Positions 41,731-51,249 of a stretch of 64,000 nt of DNA are shown here, piece by piece. Source of the stretch: Streptomyces sp. R21 (GTDB lineage Bacteria; Actinomycetota; Actinomycetes; Streptomycetales; Streptomycetaceae). A program made the position numbers and the translations under genes. Location: the NCBI RefSeq assembly GCF_041051975.1, contig NZ_CP163435.1:2170001-2234000 (forward strand), given 5' to 3'. Within the stretch, counting starts at the first letter, position 1. Each line of letters starts with the position of its first letter. The notes under the pieces were generated by a model. The model was not told the origin of the DNA. It ran no database searches and saw nothing but the letters and a program-made list of their open reading frames with translations.

Positions 41731-43949
41731 CCTGGTTCGCGGCGCCCCGGGGCGACCGGTCGGCGGACGCGCGCGGTGCGCTCGTCCGCATCCTGTCCGC
41801 CAACCGCAGCCGTACCGCGGGCGCGGGCGTCTACCTCTCCGACCGGCGCCTGCTGACCTGTGCACATGTCGTCAACACCGTGCTCGGGCGGCGGAGTCTG
41901 AGTCCGCAGGACCCGGGCGGGATCACGCTCGACGTGTCCTTCCCGGTGCTCTCCGCCACCGACGTCCGCAGCGCCCGGCTGGTGGCCTGGATACCGCCCC
42001 GCTCCCAGCAGTACGGCCCGGTCGACGACGGCGCCCTGAAGTGGGAGGGCGATCTGGCCGTGCTGGAACTCGACGAGGAACCGCCGCCGCCGGTGGGCTC
42101 GGTGCGCTGGCTGGAGATGGCGCGGGGGCAGGAGGTCAGGGCGTGGTACGGGGCCGGGCAGCCGTTCTCGTACGCCGATGTGCGCGTCGCCGTGTACGAC
42201 GACGGCATCGGCTATCTCGACGGGCAGCTGTCCGGGGCGGCCGTCGACGACGGCTACAGCGGCGGTCCCCTGTGGTCGATGGGCGACGGCGCCGCCGTAG
42301 GACTGGTCATGGGCCGGATCACCGCTCCCGACAACGGGTTCTCGCCCCAGCACACGGTGCGGCGCAGCTGGGGGCTCGGCTGGCAGTCGGTGCTGGTGGA
42401 GCTGCGGCGGGCCGAGGCGGTGCCGGAACCGCACCTGGCCGGGCTGTGGGCGGGGCCGTCCGCGGTGTTCGCCGAGGACGAGTCGGTGCGCGACATGATG
42501 GTGGGCCCGCTGCACACACTCCTCGGCGATCCCGTGGCGCGGACCGCGCATGCCGCCGAACTCGCCGAGACACTGGGCCTGTTGGCGCCCACCGACGGCA
42601 CGGCGCCGTCCGTGGAGAAGCTGGCGCATCTGCTGTGCGGCACGGAGCGGGCACTGCCGACGCTCGCCGAGTCACTGGCACCCAAAGTGGTCGACGACCC
42701 CCGCGGCCGGGCCGAGCTCGACCGGCTGCTGGCGCTGGGCCGGCTCACCGGAGCGGCCCGCCTCCTCTCGATCGCCGAACACCGCATGCTGCTCGGCAAG
42801 TTGGAGCATCTCACCCAGGGCGACCCGGGGCTGCTCCACCGGGCGGCGACCGCGGCCCTCCCCTATCTCGAACTCCCCCGGTCACTCCAGGCGCCCCGCC
42901 TCACCCAGGCCGAAGTGCCGGACGTACTGGGCGAGTTGGAGACCTGGTACGGCGACGGGTCACCGGTGCCCGACGAGACGCCCCGGCTGCCTGCCCTGCT
43001 GCGTGTCGTCGAGTACCTCGCCGCGGCCACCGACGGCCTGGTCGGGCAGGTGCTGCGGGAGTGGAGCAACCGGGTCGCCGCCCGGCTCGGCATCCACCCG
43101 TCGGCGCTGCGGGAGCGACGCGCCGACGCCGAACGCTGGTCGCGGCAGGCGGCCCCGGCCGGGGCCCGGATCCTGGTGGAACTCGACCACTACGCCAAGG
43201 ACCCCCCGCACCACTACCGCTGCTCGGTGTGGCGGCTGCGCCCCGACGGCAGCGCCGCACGCACCGTCGACGGACCCGACCGGCCGCGTACGGGACCGGA
43301 GATCGCCCGGCTGATCAGGGAGGTCGCGGGCGGCGCGAAGGACACGGGGGACGGTGTCGCGCTGGTCGCCGTGTCGGTGCCGCCGGAGGCGCTGGACCTG
43401 CCGGTGGACGAGTGGGACGGAGCCGGGGCCGGCGAGTACATGCCCGCGCCGCTCGGCGAGGACTTCCACCTGGTCCTGCGCTGCCCACGGCTGCGGCGCC
43501 GCTCCCCCACCGGGGCCGCCGATCTCGAACGGCGCTGGAACGCCCGGCAGCAGAGCGGCTCGCTGCTCGCCGACCACCGGATGGGCGACCGCACACTGGC
43601 CGGGCTGCTGAAGACAACCCATCGGGACACCGCGCGCGTCCTTGTGGACGGGACCGCCCAGCATCGCGGCAGGTTGGTCCTCGTCTGTCTGGCCATGGGC
43701 GTGCCCATCGTGCTGTGGAACCGTGCGGGCCTCGCCCCTGGCGAGGGGCCCCCGCTCGATGCCATCGTGCCCGAGGGCCCGGTGGACGGACTTCCGGAGC
43801 GTGTGCGGTACGTCAGAGTCCGGGTCTACGCGGACGCGGACAACGCGGCCGCCGCGCGCCCGGCCCTGGTGTGGGACGACGCCGAACTGCCGCTGCCGGA
43901 CGAACTGCAGCTCGCCGACCCCTCGGAAGGAACGGAGCACGCGATATGA
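41727..43949 (+). CDS. Trypsin-like serine peptidase fused to VMAP-type middle and C-terminal domains
   Basis: 740 residues. The N-terminal chymotrypsin fold keeps the complete triad: H47 (LLTCAHVVN), D109 (WEGDLAVLEL), S178 (DDGYSGGPLW). There is no signal peptide, so it acts in the cytosol. Residues about 235-450 are helical, as in VMAP-M regions. Residues about 475-725 resemble VMAP-C: LVELDHYAKDPPHHYRCSVW, SLLADHRMGDRTLAGLLKTT, LVLVCLAMGVPIVLWNRAG. In vWA-MoxR-VMAP systems the effector peptidase is unleashed by a MoxR/vWA sensor module. Coupled on both sides by GTGA and ATGA overlaps. VMAP calls are from memory of the family and need profile searches. Confidence 0.82.
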   Translation: MTWFAAPRGDRSADARGALVRILSANRSRTAGAGVYLSDRRLLTCAHVVNTVLGRRSLSPQDPGGITLDVSFPVLSATDVRSARLVAWIPPRSQQYGPVDDGALKWEGDLAVLELDEEPPPPVGSVRWLEMARGQEVRAWYGAGQPFSYADVRVAVYDDGIGYLDGQLSGAAVDDGYSGGPLWSMGDGAAVGLVMGRITAPDNGFSPQHTVRRSWGLGWQSVLVELRRAEAVPEPHLAGLWAGPSAVFAEDESVRDMMVGPLHTLLGDPVARTAHAAELAETLGLLAPTDGTAPSVEKLAHLLCGTERALPTLAESLAPKVVDDPRGRAELDRLLALGRLTGAARLLSIAEHRMLLGKLEHLTQGDPGLLHRAATAALPYLELPRSLQAPRLTQAEVPDVLGELETWYGDGSPVPDETPRLPALLRVVEYLAAATDGLVGQVLREWSNRVAARLGIHPSALRERRADAERWSRQAAPAGARILVELDHYAKDPPHHYRCSVWRLRPDGSAARTVDGPDRPRTGPEIARLIREVAGGAKDTGDGVALVAVSVPPEALDLPVDEWDGAGAGEYMPAPLGEDFHLVLRCPRLRRRSPTGAADLERRWNARQQSGSLLADHRMGDRTLAGLLKTTHRDTARVLVDGTAQHRGRLVLVCLAMGVPIVLWNRAGLAPGEGPPLDAIVPEGPVDGLPERVRYVRVRVYADADNAAAARPALVWDDAELPLPDELQLADPSEGTEHAI

Positions 43950-44896
43950 CGCAGACCGACGGGTGGCGGCTGTTCCGCGGTGACCGGGTGGCCCGGCAGG
44001 CGGAGTTCCCCGAGGCGCCGCCCTGGCGGCAGTTCGCCGACCGGCCGGGCGGCCGGCCCCGGCACCGCCCCTATCTCATCGGCCGCGCGGAGGCCGACGT
44101 GGTGAGCGCCGCCCTGCATCTGCGCCGCCCGCTGCTGGTGACCGGGCACCCCGGCACCGGCAAGTCGTCGCTGGCGCACGCCATCGCCCACGAGCTGTCC
44201 CTGGGGCCGGTGCTGCAATGGGCCGTCAACAGCCGCTCGGTCCTCAACGACGCCCTGTACGGGTACGACGCCGTCGGCCGGCTGCGCGAGACACATCTGC
44301 ACCGGGAGCGGGGCGCATCCGAACCCGAGATCGGCACCTTCATCAGGCTGGGACCGCTGGGCACGGCCCTGGTGCCGCGCGACCGGCCGCGTGTCCTGCT
44401 GGTGGACGAGCTGGACAAGGGCGATGTGGATCTGCCCAACGATCTGCTGACCGTCTTCGAGGAGGGCGAGTTCGAGATCCCGCAGCTGTCCCGGCTGCCC
44501 GAGGAGCAGTCCGAGGTGGCGGTCCTCACCCACGGGGCGCGCGGCGAGCGGATCACCGTCACGCGCGGGCTGGTCCGCTGCCGGGAGTTCCCCGTCGTGG
44601 TGATCACGAGCAACGGCGAACGGGACTTCCCGCCCGCGTTCATGCGCCGCTGCGTGCGGCTGGACCTGCCCGATCCGGACGAGGCCCGGCTGCGCGACAT
44701 CGTGGCCGCCCATCTCGGCGAGGACACCCTGACCGACGTGGACGACCTCCTCCATGCCTTCCTCAACCGCCGGGCACCGGGGGAACTCGCCACGGACCAG
44801 CTGCTCAACGCCGTGTTCCTGCGCAAGGGCGGAGTCGACCTGGACGCCGAGGGGCTGCTGGACGCCGTACTGCACCGGCTCGGCGGGATGGTCTAG
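43946..44896 (+). CDS. MoxR-type AAA+ ATPase
   Basis: 316 residues. Walker A GHPGTGKSSLAHAIA (about residue 71), Walker B VLLVDELDKGDVDLPNDLLT, sensor 1 VVVITSNGERDFPPAFMRRC with an arginine finger, then the C-terminal lid. The opening FLIGR-like YLIGRAEADVV and the ELDK motif place it in the MoxR/conflict-system clade. It probably remodels or licenses the trypsin-VMAP protein and the following vWA-like protein. ATG overlaps the previous stop (ATGA); its TAG ends directly before the next ATG. Confidence 0.9.
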   Translation: MTQTDGWRLFRGDRVARQAEFPEAPPWRQFADRPGGRPRHRPYLIGRAEADVVSAALHLRRPLLVTGHPGTGKSSLAHAIAHELSLGPVLQWAVNSRSVLNDALYGYDAVGRLRETHLHRERGASEPEIGTFIRLGPLGTALVPRDRPRVLLVDELDKGDVDLPNDLLTVFEEGEFEIPQLSRLPEEQSEVAVLTHGARGERITVTRGLVRCREFPVVVITSNGERDFPPAFMRRCVRLDLPDPDEARLRDIVAAHLGEDTLTDVDDLLHAFLNRRAPGELATDQLLNAVFLRKGGVDLDAEGLLDAVLHRLGGMV

Positions 44897-47800
44897 ATGC
44901 CGCCCGACGGCACGGGCCCCAGGGCTCCGGACGACCCCCTCGACGGCGTCGAGCCGCCGCCGGCGCTGAGCAGGATCGGCCCGCTCACCGGGCAGGACCT
45001 GTCCATCCACGAGCTGCTGGACGCCGTATGGCTGGCGGCGCGGCTCCCGGCGGACGGCAGCGCACCCCTCGTATCGGCGCTGCCGCGACTCTCCGCCCAC
45101 CGGCCGGGGTCCGGCGCTGGCGAGGAGGCGCGGTCGTCCGGCGAAGGGTCTCCCGGGGCCGCCGCCCGGGAGCCGGGCGCCGAGGTCCCGGAGCAACCGC
45201 CTGCTCCGGCGCAGCTCCTCGGCGCGCTGCACGCGGCCGCCGCCACCCGCAGCGCGCCCGAGTTCGCCCCTCTCGGAGAGGTGGACGGGGCCGGCGCCTA
45301 CGGCCACGCGCGCGAGGGTGCGATGCCGGTGCGGGTGCCGGAGGAGAAGGCGCTCGGCGAGGACGAGCTGCGCTTCGGGCGTGCCCTGCGTCTGCTCAAG
45401 CAGCCCCAACCCAACCTGCTGAAGCGGGAGTTCGACGAGGAGGCCACGGCCGCCGCGATCGCCGAGACAGGGCTGCCCGACGTGGTGACCCGGCCCGCAC
45501 GGCAGCGCTGGCTGGATCTGGTGCTGCTCATCGACGACGGCATATCGATGCTGCTGTGGCGGCGGCTCGCGGCGGAGCTGCGCGCGCTGCTGGAGCGGCT
45601 CGGCGCGTTCCGCGACATCCGGGTGCACGGCCTCGACACGCGCATGCACCATCCCGACCCCGACGAGGCGCCTATGCCTCTGCTGCGGGCGCGCCCCTTC
45701 GATCCGGGCGCCCCGCTGCTGTCGCCCGCCTCGGTCGTCGACCCCTCGGGCGGCACGCTGGTCCTGGTGATCAGCGACGGCGTCGGCCCCTGCTGGCGGG
45801 ACGGGCGGATGCGGGCGGTCCTGGAACGCTGGGCGCGCCAGGGCCCGACGGCGATCATGCACACGCTGCCGGCTCACCTGTGGGACGGCTCGGGCATCCG
45901 CTCGGAGCCATGGCTGGTGACGACCCGGCGGCGCGGTGCGGCGAACGAGAGCTGGGAGGTGGCCGATCCGCTGCTGCCGCCGGACCTCGGCGAGAAGTTC
46001 TCCGGCGTTCCGGTTCCGGTGCTGGAACCGTATCCGCCGGCCGTCGAAGCCTGGGCCCGCCTCGTGGCGTCACCCGGTGCGAGCGCGGAACTGCCGCTGC
46101 TGGCACCGCCGGAGGCGCGGGCGCCCCGCGGCGGGGCCGACACCCGCGGAACGGACGCGGCGAAGGCCGTCCTGCGGTTCCGCAACGCCGCGTCACCGCA
46201 GGCCTACCGGCTGGCCGCGCATCTCGCCTCGGTGTCCCCGCTGACGGTTCCGGTGATGCGCCTGGTCCAGGCGGCCGTGCCCTGGCGCGCCGAGACCGAG
46301 CATCTCGCGGAGGTGTTCCTGGGCGGTCTCATGCGCCAGACCGAACCGGCCGATGAGCAACTCCCGGTCCAGCACCGCCGTTTCGGCTTCCCCAGGGACG
46401 CCCAGGAGATCCTGCTCGACACAGCGTCGCCGATCGACCTGCTGCGCACGACGCGGGCTGTCACCGACCGTCTGCGGACGCTCGTGGGCCGCTCCCCCGA
46501 CTTCCCGGCGTGGCTCGCCCACCCGTCGGGGACAGGTGAACTCCTGCCCGGCACCCGGCCGTTCGCCTGGCTGGAGGACCGCCTGCTGACGCATCTGGGC
46601 GCCCGGCCGATGGCACCGACGCCGGAGCGCGTCACCGGGCACGAGGACGTACGGCTGCCCTCGGAGCTGGCGACCGCGCCCTCCTGGCTGCCCCTGCGCC
46701 TCCAGGATCTGCACGCGCTGGGCCCCTACACGCTCCTCCAGCGCGACACGTCCGGCGGAAAACCCACCGCGTACATCGGGGAGGACGAGGAGGGACAGCG
46801 CGTGCTGCTGCGCGTGTCCTCCTCGTTCGACTCACCGGCGGCGCAGGAACTGCTCGATGTCGAGCGCCGCGCGCTGCGCCGTATGGGCGGGGTGTACGCG
46901 CCCGCGGTCGTCGACGGCAACCTGGCGAACGCCGTCACGCCGTGGCTGGCACTGCGGCTCGACACGCTCGCCGACGGGCGGCCGGCGCCCACGCTGCGGG
47001 CCGTGCTGGAGGCGGCCGGGCCACAGCCTGGCACACCGCTGTTCACCTGGCTGGCCTGGAATCTGGCGCGTGCGCTGAGCCGTTGCCATCGCCTGGGCCT
47101 CGTGCACGGCGCGCTGGCCCCGGGCTCGATCCTGGTGACCGAGTCGACCCTGCACCTCATCGGCTGGACGTCGGCGCGCATCGACGGCTCGTGGAGTGCC
47201 TCGACGGCGTCGGTGCCGGCCAACTCCCCTTACCGGGCGCCCGAAGTGACGTACTGGGGCGAGTCCCGGATCACGGCGGGCGACGTGTACTCCCTGGGCG
47301 CCGTCCTGCTGCACGCGGTGACCGGGAGGGCGTGGTCCCCGTACGAGCAGGCCGAGTTGGCGCGCAACCGGCACTTCGCCCAACTCGACGAGGATCTGGC
47401 CGAGTTGCTGCTGCGCTGCGTAATGCGCGAGCCGGAGGGGCGGCCCACGGCGCGCGAGGTGGCGGACGCCCTGGGGACGCGGCTGCCGGGCGGTCAGGAG
47501 TGGGAGGGCGTCGAGGAGGAGACACCCGACCCCGCGGCGGTCGAGCCGATGGAGGCGCACGCACCCGAGGACCACCGCGAACAGTGGCAGCGGATCATCC
47601 GGGAGCCGCTGGAGCGGCCGCTGCGCATCACGCTGGTGGGGGTCAGGGACGGCGTCGGCTGCACCACGACCACGATGATGCTGGGCGCGGTACTGGCCGA
47701 CCAGCGGCAGGAGCATGTGCTCGCGATCGACGCCGACCGGCATGCGGGACGGCAGGTCCGCATCGGCGGGCGCGTGTTCCGCAACACCCTGGAGAGCCTG

Positions 47801-48364
47801 TCCGACCTGGCCCGTTCGCTGCACCATGTGGAACGGTTCGAGGATCTCGAGCTCTTCCTGTCACCGCACCGCTCAGGGCTCATGGCCCTGGCGAACGACT
47901 CGGTACGGCGCCCCGCATCGGCCGGTCAGTACACGGACTCGGACTTCCGCAGCGTGGCGTACACCACGCAGAAGTACTTCCACCTCACCCTGATCGACAC
48001 CGACAACCTGCATCCCGTGATCATGCAGCACACCGACCGCGTGGTGATCGTCTCGCGCGCGGACCCCGCGGGCCTCACTCAGGCGCAGCAGGCCATGGAC
48101 CGCCTGGTGACCCTGGACCGGCCCGGCCTGGTCGGCGAGTCGGTGGTCGTGCTCAACCACAGCCGCCCCGCCGCGGGCTGGTCCCTCGACTCGAGCACCC
48201 TCCTGAGCCTGGGCTCCCGCTGCCGCGGCATCGTCACGGTGCCACGGGACGGCCACCTGGCCATGGGCAGCACGGTCGAACTGTCCTGGCTGACCCCCGA
48301 CGCGTACAAGGCCTACCTGCGCCTCGCCTCCCTGCTCCTCGGCCCGCGCTCCCGCTCCTCCTGA
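44897..48364 (+). CDS. SAV_2336-N (vWA-like) / pseudokinase / ParA-like ATPase fusion protein
   Basis: 1155 residues. About 25-400: SAV_2336 N-terminal region with a vWA-like core (RWLDLVLLIDDGISMLLWRR, LVLVISDGVGPCWRDGRMRA); the MIDAS D-x-S-x-S reads D-D-G-I-S, one serine lost. About 420-565: helical part (AAHLASVSPLTVPVMRLVQA). About 605-862: protein-kinase fold with the catalytic loop changed to HGALAPGSI (737-745), no DFG (IGWTSAR), and K replaced in VLLRVS, so a pseudokinase. About 908-1145: ParA/MinD-like domain whose P-loop is GVRDGVGCTTTT, with cysteine in place of the catalytic lysine; LIDTD at 1032. Begins one base after the MoxR stop. Probably the sensor/platform of the system. Confidence 0.8.
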   Translation: MPPDGTGPRAPDDPLDGVEPPPALSRIGPLTGQDLSIHELLDAVWLAARLPADGSAPLVSALPRLSAHRPGSGAGEEARSSGEGSPGAAAREPGAEVPEQPPAPAQLLGALHAAAATRSAPEFAPLGEVDGAGAYGHAREGAMPVRVPEEKALGEDELRFGRALRLLKQPQPNLLKREFDEEATAAAIAETGLPDVVTRPARQRWLDLVLLIDDGISMLLWRRLAAELRALLERLGAFRDIRVHGLDTRMHHPDPDEAPMPLLRARPFDPGAPLLSPASVVDPSGGTLVLVISDGVGPCWRDGRMRAVLERWARQGPTAIMHTLPAHLWDGSGIRSEPWLVTTRRRGAANESWEVADPLLPPDLGEKFSGVPVPVLEPYPPAVEAWARLVASPGASAELPLLAPPEARAPRGGADTRGTDAAKAVLRFRNAASPQAYRLAAHLASVSPLTVPVMRLVQAAVPWRAETEHLAEVFLGGLMRQTEPADEQLPVQHRRFGFPRDAQEILLDTASPIDLLRTTRAVTDRLRTLVGRSPDFPAWLAHPSGTGELLPGTRPFAWLEDRLLTHLGARPMAPTPERVTGHEDVRLPSELATAPSWLPLRLQDLHALGPYTLLQRDTSGGKPTAYIGEDEEGQRVLLRVSSSFDSPAAQELLDVERRALRRMGGVYAPAVVDGNLANAVTPWLALRLDTLADGRPAPTLRAVLEAAGPQPGTPLFTWLAWNLARALSRCHRLGLVHGALAPGSILVTESTLHLIGWTSARIDGSWSASTASVPANSPYRAPEVTYWGESRITAGDVYSLGAVLLHAVTGRAWSPYEQAELARNRHFAQLDEDLAELLLRCVMREPEGRPTAREVADALGTRLPGGQEWEGVEEETPDPAAVEPMEAHAPEDHREQWQRIIREPLERPLRITLVGVRDGVGCTTTTMMLGAVLADQRQEHVLAIDADRHAGRQVRIGGRVFRNTLESLSDLARSLHHVERFEDLELFLSPHRSGLMALANDSVRRPASAGQYTDSDFRSVAYTTQKYFHLTLIDTDNLHPVIMQHTDRVVIVSRADPAGLTQAQQAMDRLVTLDRPGLVGESVVVLNHSRPAAGWSLDSSTLLSLGSRCRGIVTVPRDGHLAMGSTVELSWLTPDAYKAYLRLASLLLGPRSRSS

Positions 48365-48415
48365 GGCCCCCGAATTCGTTCGCTGGCGGGAGCCGACGCC
48401 TTTACCCTCGGCACC

Positions 48416-49144
48416 ATGAACAAGCCCCTCGTCGCCATCCTCAGTGGCGCAGGTATCTCCACCGATTCCGGGATCCCGGACTACCGCGGACCAGGCGGGC
48501 TGTGGCAGCGGGATCCGGAAGCCCAGAAGCTCGTGACGTACGAGTACTACATGGGTGATCCGGAGATCCGGCGGCGCTCGTGGCAGATGCGGCGGAAGAA
48601 CCGGACGCTGCAGGCCGAGCCGAACGCGGCGCATCGGGCGGTGGCCGAGCTGGAGCGGGCCGGGGTGCCGGTGCGGGTGATCACGCAGAACGTGGACGGG
48701 CTGCACCAGCTCGCCGGGATGCCGGCCCGCAAGGTGCTCGAACTGCACGGCAGCGCACGGAGTGTGGTGTGCACCGGGTGTCATGCCCGCGGGCCCATGG
48801 AGGACGCGCTCGCGCGGGTCGAGGCGGGCGAGGACGACCCGCCGTGTCTGGAGTGCGGCGGAATCCTCAAGTCGGCGACGGTGATGTTCGGCGAGCGGCT
48901 CGACCCGGTGGTGCTGGGCGAGGCGGTCGCGATCACCAAGGCGTGCCAGGTGTTCATCGCGGTCGGCAGCAGCCTTCAGGTGCAGCCCGCCGCCGGGCTC
49001 GCAGGGGTCGCCGCCGACCACGGGGCACGGCTGATCATCGTCAACGCCGAGCCCACTCCGTACGACGACCGGGCCGACGAGATCGTACGGGAACGGATCG
49101 GGACGGCGCTGCCCGAGTTGCTGGTCCGCCTTCAGAAGGGCTAG
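48416..49144 (+). CDS. cobB: Sir2-type NAD-dependent protein deacylase
   Basis: 242 residues. NAD motif GAGISTDSGIPDYRGPGGLW, TQNVDGLH, catalytic histidine in LELHGSA, four zinc cysteines (CTGC and CLEC), GSSLQVQPAAGL and IIVNAEPTPYD. It removes acyl groups from lysine with NAD, releasing nicotinamide and O-acyl-ADP-ribose. The usual R/Y pair of desuccinylases is not obvious. It begins 51 bases after the conflict operon on the same strand and its stop overlaps the convergent ogt gene by four bases. Confidence 0.93.
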   Translation: MNKPLVAILSGAGISTDSGIPDYRGPGGLWQRDPEAQKLVTYEYYMGDPEIRRRSWQMRRKNRTLQAEPNAAHRAVAELERAGVPVRVITQNVDGLHQLAGMPARKVLELHGSARSVVCTGCHARGPMEDALARVEAGEDDPPCLECGGILKSATVMFGERLDPVVLGEAVAITKACQVFIAVGSSLQVQPAAGLAGVAADHGARLIIVNAEPTPYDDRADEIVRERIGTALPELLVRLQKG

Positions 49145-49623
49145 AAGAGCGCTGCTGCGCGTTCGAAGTCCAGCAGGCGCTGCTTGCGGTCAAGGCCGCC
49201 GCCGTATCCGGTGAGGCTGCCGTCGGTGCCGACGACGCGGTGGCAGGGGACGATGATGCCGATGGGGTTCTTGCCGTTGGCCAGGCCCACCGCGCGTGAG
49301 GCCTTGGGGTTGCCGAGCGCGTCGGCGAGTTCGCCGTAGCTGCGGGTCTCGCCGTACGGGATCTTGCGGAGTTGCTCCCAGACGGTGCGCTGGAAGGGGG
49401 TGCCGGCGAGCTGCATCGGCAGGTCGAAGTCCTTCAACTCGCCGCTGAAATAGGCCCGTAGCTGGGCGGTCGTCTCGCCGAAGGGAGTGTCGTCCGGCGC
49501 GCCGAAGTTCTCCTCCGGTGGACGGTGGCGTTGGTCGGTCATGTAGAGGCCGCACAGGGTGCCGTCCTCGGCGACCAGGGTCAGGGGGCCGTACGGGCTG
49601 TCGATCACGGTGTGCTGTTTCAC
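49141..49623 (-). CDS. ogt: Methylated-DNA-[protein]-cysteine S-methyltransferase
   Basis: 160 residues. Suicide repair enzyme for O6-alkylguanine: the acceptor cysteine is in IIVPCHRVVG, preceded by the helix-turn-helix recognition SYGELADALGNPKASRAVGL and ANGKNPIG. GTG at 49623 follows AAGGG. It starts eight bases after the ada-alkA stop, so it is the second gene of an alkylation-response operon. Confidence 0.95.
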   Translation of the reverse strand: MKQHTVIDSPYGPLTLVAEDGTLCGLYMTDQRHRPPEENFGAPDDTPFGETTAQLRAYFSGELKDFDLPMQLAGTPFQRTVWEQLRKIPYGETRSYGELADALGNPKASRAVGLANGKNPIGIIVPCHRVVGTDGSLTGYGGGLDRKQRLLDFERAAALF

Positions 49624-49631
49624 AAGGACCC

Positions 49632-51122
49632 TTACACAGGTAGGAAGTTGATGGGGTGACTGTCCGTCGCCCACAGGTACTGCACCGCGTACGCCCGCCA
49701 GGGCGCCCACGCCGCGGCGCGTGCCGTGAGGGCGGCCGGGGTGGAGGGCAGGCCCAACTCCTGGGCGGCGCGCCGGATTCCGAGGTCGGTGGGGAGGAAG
49801 GCGTCGGGGTCGCCGAGGGCGCGCATGGCGATCACGTCGACGGTCCACGGCCCGAAGCCGGGCAGCGCGAGCAGCCTGGCGCGCGTCTCCGCCCAGTCGC
49901 TCTCCACGCCCAAGTGAATGGTTCCGTCGGCGAGTTGGCGGACGAGGGTGGTGAAGGTGGTGCGCCGGGTGCGGGGCATCGCGAGCGAGTCGGGGTCGAG
50001 CGCGGCGAGGGCCTCGGCGGACGGGAAGAGGTGGGTGAGGCCACCCTCGGGGTCGTCGACGGGTTCGCCGTGGGCCCGGACCAGGCGTGCCGCGTGGGTG
50101 CGGGCGGCGGCCGTGGAGACCTGCTGGCCGAGCACCGCGCGGACGGCGAACTCGGCCTCGTCGACGGTCCGCGGCACCCGGCGGCCCGGCGCCTTGTCGA
50201 CGAGCGGCGCGAGCAGCGGATCGGTGCGCAACTGGTCGTCGACGGCGACCGGGTCGGCGTCCAGGTCGAGCATGCGACGGCAGCGGCTGATGGCGACGGG
50301 CAGGTCGCGCAGGTCGCTGAGGGTGAGGCGGCAGGCGATGTGGTCGGCGCTGGGAGTGAGCGCGACGACCCCGTGGCCGTACGGCAGTCGCAGCGTGCGC
50401 CGGTAGGCGCCCTCTCGCCACTCCTCGACGCCGGGTACGCCGGTCGCGGCGAGGTGGCCGAAGAGGTTGTCGGGGTTGAGCGGCGCGCGGAACGGCAGCC
50501 GCAGGTTGAGGACGCCCGGCGTTCCCGACGTGCCCGGGGTGCGCGATTTGGGCACCCGGGTGCGCAGCTCGCTCGGCGACAGGGCGAAGACCTCGCGGAC
50601 GGTGTCGTTGAAGGTGCGGATCGAGGCGAACCCGGCCGCGAAGGCGATCTCCGCCATCGGAAGCGCGGTGGTCTCGATGAGCAGGCGTGCGGTCTGGGCG
50701 CGCTGGGCCCGGGCCAGGGCGAGCGGTCCCGCGCCCAGTTCGGCGAGGAGCTGCCGCTCGATCTGGCGGGTGCTGTAGCCGAGCCGGGTGGCGAGGCCCG
50801 GGACGCCCTCGCGGTCCACGATTCCGTCGCCGATGAGGCGCATGGCCCGGGCGACCAGGTCGGCGCGCTGGTTCCACTCGGGCGAACCGGGGCTGGTGTC
50901 CGGGCGGCACCGCTTGCAGGCCCGGAATCCGGCCTGCTGGCAGGCCGCCGCGCTCGGGTAGAACGTCATGTTCTCCGGCTTCGGCGGCACCACCGGGCAG
51001 CTGGGTCGGCAGTAGATGCGGGTGGTCAGGACCGCGGTGAAGAACCATCCGTCGAAGCGCGCGTCCTTCGACTGGACGGCGCGCACACAGCGTTCGGTGT
51101 CGGCGTGCATCCCGTTCTGCAT
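49632..51122 (-). CDS. Ada-type activator fused to AlkA DNA-3-methyladenine glycosylase
   Basis: 496 residues. The N-terminal Ada zinc domain has cysteines C38, C42, C69, C72, with C38 as the methyl-phosphotriester acceptor. AraC-type helix-turn-helix about 85-190 (FAAGFASIRTFNDTVREVF). The AlkA part about 200-490 has the helix-hairpin-helix LPGFGPWTVDVIAMRAL and the catalytic aspartate in FLPTDLG. It senses methylated DNA, activates its own operon and excises alkylated bases. This Ada-AlkA fusion is known in actinobacteria. ATG 51122 or 51110 may be the start. Confidence 0.93.
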   Translation of the reverse strand: MQNGMHADTERCVRAVQSKDARFDGWFFTAVLTTRIYCRPSCPVVPPKPENMTFYPSAAACQQAGFRACKRCRPDTSPGSPEWNQRADLVARAMRLIGDGIVDREGVPGLATRLGYSTRQIERQLLAELGAGPLALARAQRAQTARLLIETTALPMAEIAFAAGFASIRTFNDTVREVFALSPSELRTRVPKSRTPGTSGTPGVLNLRLPFRAPLNPDNLFGHLAATGVPGVEEWREGAYRRTLRLPYGHGVVALTPSADHIACRLTLSDLRDLPVAISRCRRMLDLDADPVAVDDQLRTDPLLAPLVDKAPGRRVPRTVDEAEFAVRAVLGQQVSTAAARTHAARLVRAHGEPVDDPEGGLTHLFPSAEALAALDPDSLAMPRTRRTTFTTLVRQLADGTIHLGVESDWAETRARLLALPGFGPWTVDVIAMRALGDPDAFLPTDLGIRRAAQELGLPSTPAALTARAAAWAPWRAYAVQYLWATDSHPINFLPV

Positions 51123-51249
51123 GCCTCAAGGATCGGGCACTGACGGGGCGAGGGCTGGCGGAAATCCGACACGTAGGTTGCGTGGCCTGCGGTCGGCTCG
51201 CTCTCCTCCGGCCTCCGGTCGATGGCTCGGGTTGCTCAGGCCGACGAGA

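Noticed and set aside
42041-43945. Long in-frame N-terminal extension of the MoxR gene
   Set aside because: The frame is open upstream through the peptidase gene, but the sequence is Arg/Gly-rich shadow; the ATG at 43946 overlaps the peptidase stop and begins the conserved ATPase.
41727-43949. Secreted trypsin (exported protease)
   Set aside because: The triad is complete, but there is no signal peptide and no propeptide, and the C-terminal VMAP-like region and operon context indicate a cytosolic protein.
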